DNA of 64,000 nucleotides, taken from contig OX596342.1 of assembly GCA_951394405.1 (NCBI GenBank), forward strand, positions 124,001 through 188,000. The letters run 5' to 3'. The position numbers and the translations under genes are program-made. This stretch comes from Coprinellus micaceus (Eukaryota > Basidiomycota > Agaricomycetes > Agaricales > Psathyrellaceae). The notes beneath the pieces are model-generated. The model was given only the letters and a program-made list of their open reading frames with translations. It did no database searches and was not told the DNA's origin. Of this stretch, positions 55,801 through 64,000 are shown piece after piece (position 1 is the stretch's first letter; every line of letters starts with the position of its first letter).

Positions 55801-56946
55801 GACACCCAAGGGTACGGATCCCGATAGAAATAGGCGACAACCACGCAAGTAGAAAGAAGAAAAAACTCAGCGCCTCGAAACCCATACACCCAACGCATTG
55901 CCAAACGGTTTGGACACTGTGGAAACTCGGCGACAACGAGCTCAACCCGCACGTATCCTCAGAAACCTGGCGAAGCCCCTCCACCACTTCACCAAAAGTC
56001 GGACAAGTGCACGACCTCGAGTCGAAAGGAGGAAGGGCCCAGGATGCACACGAACCGAATCGAATCGAATGTGACGCCCAATGCTTCGAGCGCTGGGGAG
56101 ACTCGCCGAGGTCGGCCCCCATGCACCGGGATAAACCTGGCGAAGCGTCGACCACCTCAAAAGGCGCGAAAGGGGACGGACATCGCAAGCGTGAAGGAAG
56201 GGAAGGAATGAAGGCAAGGACCCGACCACCTCGACCCCTTCACCCGGAGAAAAGAATGGGGTAGGGCGAAGGAGTACGCTCGTCGCATATAAGCGAGCTC
56301 GAACGAACCGAACCGAATCGAAAGAAACGAAGTAAGAGATGGTACTCACCCACTCATCCCCCCACTAGGCCCCGCCGACCCAAACCCCCCTCCACCTCCT
56401 CCTCCCATCCCAAACCCCCCACCTCCTCCCATACCCGAGCCTGCACCGAACCCCCCAGCACTAATCGGCGCCGTTCCTCCTCCCATACCTCCTCCTAGAC
56501 CACCTCCCATACCTCCCATCCCACCAAACCCACCGCCCCCAGAGCTGGCCCCAGGAAACGCGTCGAACATGCCCGGCTGCCCGCCGGAGGTTACGCCTGG
56601 CGGCGGGGGGTGGAGGAAGGGCGAGTTGGGGTTTGAGTAGGGGGAGGGGTGGCCTGTTGGTTGTGGGTCGTGTTAGTGAGCTGCATGGGGAGGAAGAATG
56701 GAGGAAGGGGAGAAGGAGCGAATGGGGAGAGGGGAGAAGGGAGAAGGGAGGTGGGAACGCACCGGGAAATGCAGAGAAGGAGGACGGATGCTGGGCCTGG
56801 GAAGGGTCGATGAGGGGGGGCATGGACATGTCGAATGGTGAGGACCCCATCGTGTTCTTGTTCTTGAAGCTCGAGTTGTAGTTGTTGAAGTTTGAGGCGG
56901 TGGATGGGGTGGATTTGGGAGGGAAGAGCGGCGGGGGCGTGAGCAT
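52809..56946 (-). CDS. Long Gly/Pro-rich DUF6699 protein C
   Basis: Start at 56946 (MLTPPPLFPPKSTPST), stop at 52809. Exons in order encode: a Ser/Asn-rich head with MGSSPFDMSMPPL; HPSPYSNPNSPFLHPP and a GGFGGMGGMGG tract; then, after a 1292-nt intron (56349-55058, joined in phase 2), repeats of FPGFGGP and a Gly-run; a short exon with TPGGYTPW; an exon with PKKKKRSSSMKRATSEGPP, PFGAGGGYPPFG and RRPRDWRAEYVPPKR; ISDNVKRKLHPLLEFKP; then the domain in three exons (TFMRLYHVGLPWYIDV, GVTVYDVMSQMYRELM, WLDWLGDRVVFEGL) ending GRNGMWEVRTGRLEVGG. The disordered 400-residue front part is unlike the other three DUF6699 genes here, and the domain has the canonical FEGL and NGMWE motifs. It looks conserved and single-copy. 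The basic KKKK-R patch could act in nuclear import (inference). Small exon limits are approximate. Confidence 0.75.
55058..56349 (-). other. Unusually long intron in the DUF6699 C gene (1292 nt)
   Basis: GG|GTGAGT at the donor and CTACAG at the acceptor join in phase 2. It contains imperfect direct repeats: CCCAAGGGTA...ATAGGCGA...CCACGCAAGT occurs near 55515 and again near 55803 on the plus strand, and CTTCGCCAGGTTT occurs twice on the minus strand. The sense strand is TTCG-rich, like the 1266-nt intron in the EH gene. No exon is recognised inside. Confidence 0.6.
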
Positions 56947-58577
56947 GGGCTACGGGGTGGGACGTCGACGGGGGCGTTGAGCGAGGAAGAAGAAAGGCGG
57001 CGAGGGAGAAGGTGTGGGTGTGTTCGTGGGTGGAGATCCTCCGTCGTCGAGACGAGTCAAGCCGGTAGTCTGTGTGTGTGCGTGCCGATGACGAGGGGGC
57101 GGTGGTGTCGTCCTGGTGATCGTCAATGACGATCGAGGTCGTGTCGATCGGCAGTTGCGGCCGCCGGGCGCTAACGCGTTGCGTTGCGATTGCCCACTCG
57201 GCGTCGTATCGTGTGCCGGGGCGTCTTTCGCTCCCTCACCTCAGATGTCGAGGGTAGGTACGTATGGATATTGGATACACGGGCGCTTGGTGTTTTCCGG
57301 CGAATGAGGTTGTGTGGGGTATAATGAACTTGCTGTGAAGGTTGAATGGAGGTGGAGGTGGGGATGCTGTTGAGTAGGCGTGGTATGTCCGATTCCTTCC
57401 TTTCCGAGGTTCTTATTCCTTATTTCCGGCCTCGAGGCAATGGGCGCTTCTTGGTACGTATATGAACGTGGGCGTCGTAATGCTTGTCGTAACCCAATAG
57501 TCGTTGCGATACAAGAAAGTGTAACGGGATATAGCGTATAGCTATAGAGAGGTAGAGCGCGAAGGAGGAGAGCGAAGGAGGAGAAGGAAGAGAGGAGAGA
57601 GAGAAGAGATGGAAGGAGCACAGCTCCAGTGTTGTCGTCGGTGTGACTGATGATGATGATCGCCAACGATCTCGTCGGCGGTGTTTGGCTACAGCCTCGG
57701 GCGCTAATCACCCTTTCCATCTTCATCATTATACTCCGATTCCCGGCTTTCGTCATACCGCCATTAAGTATATCACAGGGGCTCCTCGTCCGCTTGGAAG
57801 ACCGAAGACGGAAGAAAGTAGAGGGAGACGAGTCACGGCGCCGCCGCCCGCTGCAAGACCGGCCCCGCTAGGCGCTGGGAACTCGGGGAACGAGGAGCTG
57901 GTGCATTTCGAGCGGTGAGCTCATGACACCCTGAATATAGTCCCTTCCATTTTGGATTTGGTCATCGAAGGCAAGAGGGGTCGGTGTGAGTGGGAAAAAG
58001 GCACGTACCGCCTCGGTCATTTCGTGGCTCTGGAACGTCGACGTTACTGTATAATTTGGGCTTGAGAGAGAGGGGTCACGGGCGGGTGCTTGGACCCCGG
58101 GCGTCTCACGTCTCCTGAGTTTCTATAGTGTGGCGCCGTCACATCTCCCCGTGTCATTTCGTGGACGGATATCCCGATGTGCAAGGGATTCGAGGGGCTT
58201 GAGATGCGGAGGATCTAATCTATGTGATCTAATCTCGATGAACGATCGAATCACATCTTATCTTATCCTCCCGAGACACCCGATGCCCGAACGCCGATGC
58301 CGAGCAAACGTCATCGATTCATCACCTGTCAAGCATGTCAAGTTGCCGGGTCACCCCGTTCTCCTCCCTGACTCCCTCCGTCCATCACCTCCATCTCGGT
58401 CTTTACCTCTAATCTTCACGCCCAGGCCCGAGTCACTCCTTCCCCTCATCGACCCGGCCGCTCCCCCTCCTCCCCACCCTCGTCCGTGCCTACTCGACTC
58501 GCCTCCTCCGCTGCCTCCACCCATCCACGCTCTTCCTACTGACCGAAGGAGCTACTACTCGAAGGAGAGAAACCCCC
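56947..58577. other. Divergent intergenic gap before the short-ORF array
   Basis: This region of about 1.6 kb holds the promoter of DUF6699 C and the 5' side of the short-ORF array. Octamer copies lie at 57281-57288 and 57442-57449. The minus frame at 57241-57756 has no recognisable domain. I looked for a further copy of the short-ORF family here and found none. Confidence 0.5.
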
Positions 58578-58733
58578 ATGGCCGCAAAACTCATCTCCAC
58601 ATTCCTCTCCGCCCTCACCTCCAACACCGTCATCGAGCTCTGGCACTGCCTCTTCCACGAGACGCTGACCGACCCGTGCGAGCGCGGGGTCATCGTTGGG
58701 CTGCATTTGGTAAGTGCTGTTGTGAGGGCGTAG
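58578..58733 (+). CDS. Short two-helix protein, array member 1 (51 aa)
   Basis: ATG in CCCCCATGGCC context, 51 codons and a TAG. It starts MAAKLISTFLSALTSNTVIE and ends GLHLVSAVVRA. Aligned with the other three members it shares a leucine-rich first helix, a Ser-Asn-x-Val-(Ile/Leu) turn, a conserved His in an xxHxL context, an acidic/Thr-Asp turn and a hydrophobic second helix ending VVR. There is no signal peptide cleavage site, no Cys pattern and no C-terminal CaaX, so it is not a mating pheromone. A perfect donor-like GGTAAGT lies inside (58709-58715). The alignment with member 4 continues past it to the same AVVRA-stop, which argues that the stop is the true end. It is followed by a purine-only tract of about 120 nt. 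I recognise no family. Confidence 0.55.
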   Translation: MAAKLISTFLSALTSNTVIELWHCLFHETLTDPCERGVIVGLHLVSAVVRA

Positions 58734-59396
58734 GCGGAGGGAAGGCGGGGGAGGGGGAAGCGTAGGAGGAGGAGGAGGAGGGAGGGGGAGTGAAGGGGAA
58801 CGAGGAGGAGAGAGGGGGAGGGGGGAGAGGATAAGGAGTGCGGTGGGGGAGGAGGAGGAGCGCTCGAAGTCGAACTGCCGTGTTTAGCCAAGAGGAACGT
58901 GTCTGGGCTGGTTCGAGTGAAGAAGGACGAAGGACGAGGATTGGAAACCAGGATGGAGAGATCATGAGCGTCTCACTGTGATTCGACACCCCCTTCGAGC
59001 TTGGTGCTCGTCCTCTCCACACCCTACCCCGCGTCCTCGCTCCCTCAACGCCCGCCCCAAGCCCCAAGCCCCGAGCCCACCACTCCACCTCGGCTCAGCG
59101 CTCGACACCCACTCCGACCTCAGCACCCCAATTCCCAGCTCAATTCTCTACGTCAAAGAAGCAGATCTTATCAGATATGGCGTACCCTCCCCACTCCGAC
59201 CTCGGTCCATCACAAATCCATCATTCCGCAGTTTTCACTTAGGAACACAGCTCTCCTCTCGTCCCTCTCTTCCCCACCACCAGCACCCCTTCGACCAAGG
59301 CGCTCCACACCTTCACCCTCTTCTGCTCCCCTACAAGCCCTCGCCGGTCGCGCACACCCCATCCACCTCCCACCTTCACAAAGCCCCCTAAACCCA

Positions 59397-59576
59397 ATGC
59401 CCCTCCCACCAATCTCCCTCCTCCGCACGCTCATCATCCCCCTCTGCACCTCCTTCCAAGTAGACAACACCCTCCTCGCGCTGGCCCACGCCCTCGCGCA
59501 GGAGCTCAACTCGGACGCGCCGGCGTTTGACTTGTTGATTGGGGTGGTTCATGTGTTTCGGCGGGTCGTTGAGTGA
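59397..59576 (+). CDS. Short two-helix protein, array member 2 (59 aa)
   Basis: The most divergent member. ATG at 59397 (context AACCCAATGCC), 59 codons, ending VFRRVVE. It has MPLPPISLLRTLIIPL, then VDNTLLALAHALAQELNSD (the His and the acidic turn are kept) and a hydrophobic second helix (LLIGVVHVF). A longer in-frame open stretch begins at 59001, but that part is proline-rich, lacks counterpart sequence in the other members and is probably 5' UTR. A purine-rich tract (59577-59695) follows the stop, as after member 1. A soluble helical hairpin or a membrane-inserting peptide are both possible. Confidence 0.5.
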   Translation: MPLPPISLLRTLIIPLCTSFQVDNTLLALAHALAQELNSDAPAFDLLIGVVHVFRRVVE

Positions 59577-59939
59577 GGGATGGGCCAGAGGGGGGGAAGG
59601 CAGTTGGGAAGGAGGGAGCTGAGAGGGGAGGGGAGGAGAAGGGATACGGGAGAAGGGAGAAGAGGGGGAGAGGACGCGAGGAGGAGGAGGACGCCGATAG
59701 CTGTAGATGGGTACCAAACCCACCTCCCCCGTACGTTATTCGTTCAGGAACCCGCAGCACCCTTCCTGATGTGACATAATTCCTCTTTCGCAGGTCTTCC
59801 CCTTCTCCCCTTCTCCCTTCCTTCCTTTCTTCTTACCCCAACCACACCTATCCTCTGGACGTCCACCCCCGCCCGTCTGCTTCCCCTCACCCCCACTCAT
59901 CACCCTCAACCCTCAACCCCGATCCACACCCTGAAGAAT

Positions 59940-60113
59940 ATGCCCACCCCCCCAGACACCCTCATAACATTCCTCCTCGCCCTCACCGCCTCCAACGACG
60001 TCCTCGGCGCGTGCCGCACCCTCGCGCGCGAGATCCACAGCTCGGATAGTGTGAGGACGATAGACGTGTTGGTGGTTCTTGTGGGGGTTGTTAGGTGGGG
60101 TGTGGGGAGGTGA
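59940..60113 (+). CDS. Short two-helix protein, array member 3 (57 aa)
   Basis: MPTPPDTLITFLLALTASND opens the frame; VLGACRTLAREI and SSDSV follow, then a strongly hydrophobic stretch (DVLVVLVGVVRW) to a TGA at 60113. The segment LxALTxSNxV aligns residue for residue with member 1, and the MP-x-PP start with member 2. Here the conserved His is replaced by Arg. Upstream lies a CT-rich stretch (about 59790-59850) that could serve as promoter. No intron is needed. The C-terminal tail GVGR extends beyond the VVR end of members 1 and 4. Confidence 0.5.
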   Translation: MPTPPDTLITFLLALTASNDVLGACRTLAREIHSSDSVRTIDVLVVLVGVVRWGVGR

Positions 60114-60709
60114 TTAGGTGATTAGGTGAAGGCGGCGTTGACGCAACGCAACGCAGTGGAAGGACCCAGGGGCTGAGTCGTTCGCCCCACCTCCCCACCC
60201 CGCCTCTACCCGCTTCTACCCCGTACTTGCCCACCACCCAAGCACGCCTTCGCCGCCGGGAACGAAGTTCCGCATATAGACCTCTCGGAAGGCAGGTACC
60301 GAGGAAGGGATGGCTATCACACCGGAGTCACATACCCTATCATATCACGAAGACACCCGATCAATCACTTCCGCAGCAGGAACAATTCCTTCTTTGGTCG
60401 GTGTTTCCTTTCTTCCTTCCTTCGCTCCCACCACCATCACCACCACCACTCGTCGTTGTCGACGTCGTTGTTGGCGGTCGAGTCGAGTCGCCCTCCGCTG
60501 GGCGCTGCGTACCCCACCTCTCTGACGACGCTCGAAAAGTAGGATTGGGAGACGCACCGAGGGTCGACTACCTTCACCGTACCCACGTCCCAAACGCCCA
60601 AGCGCCCACCTCACCCGGCATCCCACACCATCGTACCCAAACACCCACCCCACATCCCACCTAACACCTCACCCCGCACCCTATCCAATACCGTAAACCA
60701 GCCATAACC

Positions 60710-60868
60710 ATGCCGCACCTCGCTCAAACCCTCACCCTCCTCACCTCCCTCAACTCCAACAACGTCCTCGAGCGGTGCCACGACCTCCTGCACGTCGTGA
60801 ACACCGACGAGGGGCTGAACGGGTTCATCGTCTTTGTGCATTTTGTTGTGGCGGTTGTGAGGGCGTAG
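60710..60868 (+). CDS. Short two-helix protein, array member 4 (52 aa)
   Basis: ATG at 60710 in CATAACCATGCC context, the best initiation context of the four, 52 codons to a TAG. It reads MPHLAQTLTLLTSLNSNNVL, ERCHDLLHVVNTDEG, and ends FVHFVVAVVRA. It shares SNNVLE-x-x-H-x-L and the identical AVVRA-stop with member 1, although 2 kb separates them. Neither end has sequence unlike the other members. The codons use C and G heavily at third positions, as in the confirmed genes of this window. That supports coding but is not proof. Confidence 0.55.
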   Translation: MPHLAQTLTLLTSLNSNNVLERCHDLLHVVNTDEGLNGFIVFVHFVVAVVRA

Positions 60869-61900
60869 GGGAGGAGGGGGAGTTCGAGTCTCGAGTTTCA
60901 TGGGGGTTGAAGTGTGCAGGGGCATACATAGAGACACCCGTGCGCCGTACCCGAGCACCCCACCGTTATTCGCTTCCTTCGAGAAGGACGCTCTCCACCC
61001 ATGACCTCGAGCCGGTGCAGGCAACACCGGGTCCGTCGACACGGTAGCCATCCACAATATCGACGCCCGCTCAGTCTGACCATGCCGAGCGCCGACACGT
61101 TTCGCCTTGGGATCTAGAGTGCACGCCGGCCCTCCTCAGGGCCAGACGCCCGCGGCCTGACGATGGGCGTGCCCTCCCTCCGCCGCTCAAGTAGTCGGCC
61201 CCCCGAGAACGTCGTTCTCGCTCTCAACGCCCAGGCGTAGTTTCGGATCCCATGGCTACCCATCTCCCCACTCACTCACCCTCGGACCTGACCTTCACCG
61301 ATCGATTAATCGGTCGAGGGTTACATATCAAACGTAGAGACCGCAATTACGCATCGTAGACCCGAGAACTGAAACAATACCCCCACACTCCTTATCCCCT
61401 TCCTCTTTTCCTCATCCATTTAGCTTGACTATAGTCTATACGAGAGTCATAGATATCGGCGATCCATTTTGCTAGAGAATACATGTACAGTAGCACCCTC
61501 AACGATTAAGCGTCCTGACCCTTGCTCCATCCCCAGCTTCCCGTCTCCATCGCCCATCGTTCTCACCGCTAGGCACCTAGAACGAACTAAATGAAATCAC
61601 TGCGGACGTGTCACCCTTCACAGCCCCTCACTCCACCTTCCCCTGTACGGTTCATCGTAAAGGAGAAGCCAGAGCATGTAACGATACCAGCCCTAGGTTC
61701 ACCAACATTGGTCATTGCACGCTGGTTCGGGGCCAACCACATCCTTGTCCGGAGCTAACTGGAAAACGACCTCAGGGGGTACTCATCAATGCGGTGCTTG
61801 GGCGCCTAAATCAGCGGGTCAGGTGCATCACAAGAACGCCACCATATCAACGAGACCTCATAGGGCCTCCCGACTGGGGTTTGCTTTCAACTCCTATCTC
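60869..61900. other. Intergenic, promoter of DUF6699 protein D
   Basis: About 1 kb with no supported gene. A near-match to the octamer (CTTGGGCGCC) lies at about 61798, 100 nt before the next start. I searched for a fifth short-ORF member here and found none. Confidence 0.5.
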
Positions 61901-63462
61901 ATGACAGCCTACAACCCGTATACGCAAGGTTCCCCGTCCCCTTGGTCGACGCAAGATGCGATGGCACACGCGAACGGCCCAAAGTCCAGCGCTGAATGGC
62001 AGAGGAAGTGTGTTCTAACTCTATCACTTTCTTGAGGCACAGGGCTGTGCACCAGTTTCCTTATCATGTACTAATGCACTGCTTCTGTACCTAGCTACCC
62101 ATCCGCGGCCACTGCCGACAAAGCGAACTCTACAACGCAGTGAGCGTCCGCGCGGCAGACTGCGACGTTCAATTGGTCCTGACCATCCCCTAGGAATGCC
62201 TATGGCGCCCTAAAGGCGTCAGTGCTACCGACCAGCTACATCGTTCCTCACACTGGGTCGCCCGTTATCTCACATACGCCTGATGGAGTTCTCGTCCACC
62301 CTCTGCCCACCGTCACTGTTCAGCCTTCCCGCCAAACACCCGGGAACGGAGTGCCTGGGTATGCGCAGGCCGATTGCGGCTCTCCACCACCAGTCTTTTC
62401 CCCCCTAGGACAAGATTCGTGGTCCTTCACTCCAGAGAAAACGCGGGCGAGATTTACAAGTGAGGACCTCCACTGGTCTATCGAGCCCTCCTCCACAGGT
62501 TTTGGTGGAACGTCCAATTATCGCGGCGACAGCCGCAGTGATGAAAAGCGAAAAGGAAGTTCATCCGAAGCACTAACTTTCTATCGATATGGTCCACCTC
62601 CCAAGACTCGGAGAACGGTTCAAATGATTACTGTATCAAAACCATCTCAGGCTGGTCGCTTAATCATGACCGGACCTCCAGGAAACCACGAAGACTACAA
62701 CATATCTGCTTATAGACCTGGATCTCCGTCCGCTCTTCTCGAGCTCGGGGAGGAGGTGGAGGGATATCGATTCAGCCCCGCGACTGACAAGCGCCTGGCA
62801 AAGAAGCGACCCTCGAATTGGAGATCCGACTACCGACCACGGAGAGGCTTACTATCGTTCGTTAGAACTCTCCTCCGCCTCAGGGCACCCTCCGATAGCA
62901 ATGATGGTAAGTTCTACTTTGGCCAAGATCGGTGTTGGTGCCCGTCTATAACTTCCATCTCCTGCCAGATATGCCAAAGACATTGGATAGGCTTCTTACG
63001 GATTCGATAGAGTGGCGCCGGCGGGGAGACGCGAAACTTGTGGCGTACGATCTTCGAGCGCCACCAAAGCCGAACAAACCATCAGCGCGGGCGACGACAC
63101 CTCCGTCACCCTGGATGCGACTCTATCACCACGCGCTACCTTGGTACATCGATGTCGAGGCTACGAGTTCGCAAGGAATCACCGTCGCAGATATTCTGTC
63201 GCAAATTCACCAGCACTTAACGGCCGTTCTGACGGAGAGGGATATTTGGAACGAGGATGTGAAAGAGGAGACGAGGAGGATCGTTGCGCAGGGCCTTCGG
63301 CGAAGGGAAAGAACTATAGGATCGAGCGTTCTGCGACTCAACGATTATGGCCCGTTTATCCCGCTACGCGTGGACTTTCTCGGCCACTCATATGTTTTTG
63401 AGGGCTTGGTAAAGGGGAGAAATGGAATGTGGGAGATCAAGACTCGGGACTGGAGGGACTAA
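61901..63462 (+). CDS. DUF6699 protein D, 452 aa
   Basis: Four exons close exactly: 61901-62007, 62095-62139, 62194-62906 and 62969-63462 (453 codons with stop). The second exon is only 45 nt (YPSAATADKANSTTQ). The N-terminal half is disordered with TFYRYGPPPKTRRT and KKRPSNWRSDYRPRRG, the WRxxY motif that precedes the domain. The domain runs SPWMRLYHHALPWYIDV, GITVADILSQIHQHL, VLTERDIWNEDV, RVDFLGHSYVFEGL, KGRNGMWEIKTRDWRD. It is closest to protein B at 47402; the two share the last 13 residues exactly. This is the best-defined of the four genes, with every intron at consensus GT-AG. The function of the family is not known; intracellular location is likely because no signal or membrane segment is present. 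Confidence 0.87.
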
Positions 63463-63684
63463 ACCGGGATACGGTAGTTCAATGTCCTATTTTGCCGTTC
63501 TACCGGCCCTCCTTGGGCCAGCACGACTTGGAGTATTATGGATAAACCATTAGGGGAGCGGAATCCCTTTCCACAAGAGTACTTGAACGTCCTATATGCT
63601 TAACTGTGTCCTGGGTACTGGTAAAGACACCACACATGTGTTCTACGGTACGTCCGACCCACTCAATATCTCAAAAACCCATAT
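63463..63684. other. Short convergent gap
   Basis: 220 nt between convergent stops at 63462 and 63685. Nothing is recognised. The octamer found at 63749-63756 is inside the next gene. Confidence 0.5.
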
Positions 63685-64000
63685 TCAATCGCAACCATCA
63701 CAGCCTCTATCACTCAGAACATCCTCCTTCACCTCGCACAACACCTCAAAGCGCCCTTCGAATGTCTCCATGGCCACCAATCTTCTCGCTTCCGCCCTCA
63801 CCTTCCACTCATCCCGCGACCGGAGTACGATCCTCCGAAACCAACTACCACTATTACCCCTCTGAAACCCAGGTTGCCACTGCACCGGGCTCGCTGTACT
63901 CTGAATAGTAGCCATTGTGAGTTTTATCAGCCCGTAAGAGTGGGACTGGCTTCTCTGAGCGCGCTTCGGTACGTCCCAATCGACGATCAAGGTCTCGAGG
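63685..64000 (-). CDS. 3' end of an F-box-type gene (runs off the window)
   Basis: The frame is open from the window edge: LETLIVDWDVPKRAQ..., then GSWFRRIVLRSRDEWKVRAEA and TFEGRFEVLCEVKEDVLSD to a stop at 63685. It matches the C-terminus of the F-box gene at 49663-51178 (PQLETQIVNCDRG ... GWLKRIIFASRDEGKA ... YGRFEVV) and the relic at 52120. The part carrying the F-box itself would lie beyond 64000, so the identity is inferred from the paralog. It shows this C-terminal domain joined to the LET-LIV repeat in one frame. Confidence 0.65.
   Translation of the reverse strand, partial: LETLIVDWDVPKRAQRSQSHSYGLIKLTMATIQSTASPVQWQPGFQRGNSGSWFRRIVLRSRDEWKVRAEARRLVAMETFEGRFEVLCEVKEDVLSDRGCDGCD

Noticed and set aside
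57241..57756. 171-codon minus-strand frame with a hydrophobic stretch
   Set aside because: It lies in the shared promoter region, has no homolog in the window, and its composition is that of CT-rich promoter DNA.
59001..59396. In-frame N-terminal extension of short-ORF member 2 giving 191 codons
   Set aside because: The extension is compositionally biased Pro/Ser sequence with no counterpart in the other three members.

Overview
The window looks like nuclear DNA of a mushroom-forming basidiomycete (Agaricomycetes). Genes are cut by many introns of about 50-65 nt with GT/AG or GC/AG ends. Promoters are CT-rich, and gene content is dominated by families expanded in agaricomycete genomes: MYND zinc-finger proteins, F-box proteins and DUF6699 proteins. 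I see no rRNA, tRNA, transposase, reverse transcriptase or CRISPR array. Assignments rest on reading translations and comparing the paralogs inside this window; no database search was possible.

Layout. 0.5-9.5 kb: two members of an unrecognised family (called family X here; one disrupted, one intact) around a small four-helix membrane protein gene, then a frameshifted polytopic membrane protein gene. 10-19.5 kb: an F-box gene and three MYND genes on the plus strand, the third truncated. 20.3-25.8 kb: a conserved-looking EH-domain gene on the minus strand. 28-38.3 kb: three MYND genes and a third family X gene on the minus strand. 40-48.5 kb: two DUF6699 genes flanking two more MYND genes. 49.7-52.3 kb: an F-box gene and a relic of its 3' end. 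52.8-57 kb: a long Gly/Pro-rich DUF6699 gene. 58.6-60.9 kb: four consecutive short open reading frames of 51-59 codons that align with one another, the most novel item here. 61.9-64 kb: a fourth DUF6699 gene, then the 3' end of an F-box gene running off the window.

How the pieces relate. The eight MYND loci share one architecture: a tiny first exon, a long helical exon, a MYND exon with an altered first zinc pair, a C-terminal domain and a short last exon. Two of them (15.4-19.4 kb) are an inverted duplicate of two others (28.0-33.5 kb), with the EH gene between the arms. The orthologous first intron has GT donors in three copies, GC donors in three, and a GA in one. An octamer, GGGCGCTT, recurs about 14 times between genes, with a longer shared context upstream of one family X and two DUF6699 genes.

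Caution. Five otherwise open genes are broken by a single-base indel, four of them at runs of exactly four C or G. These could be real pseudogenes or homopolymer errors in the assembly. Exon limits below come from splice consensus plus paralog alignment. Those stated to the base close the reading frame unless noted.
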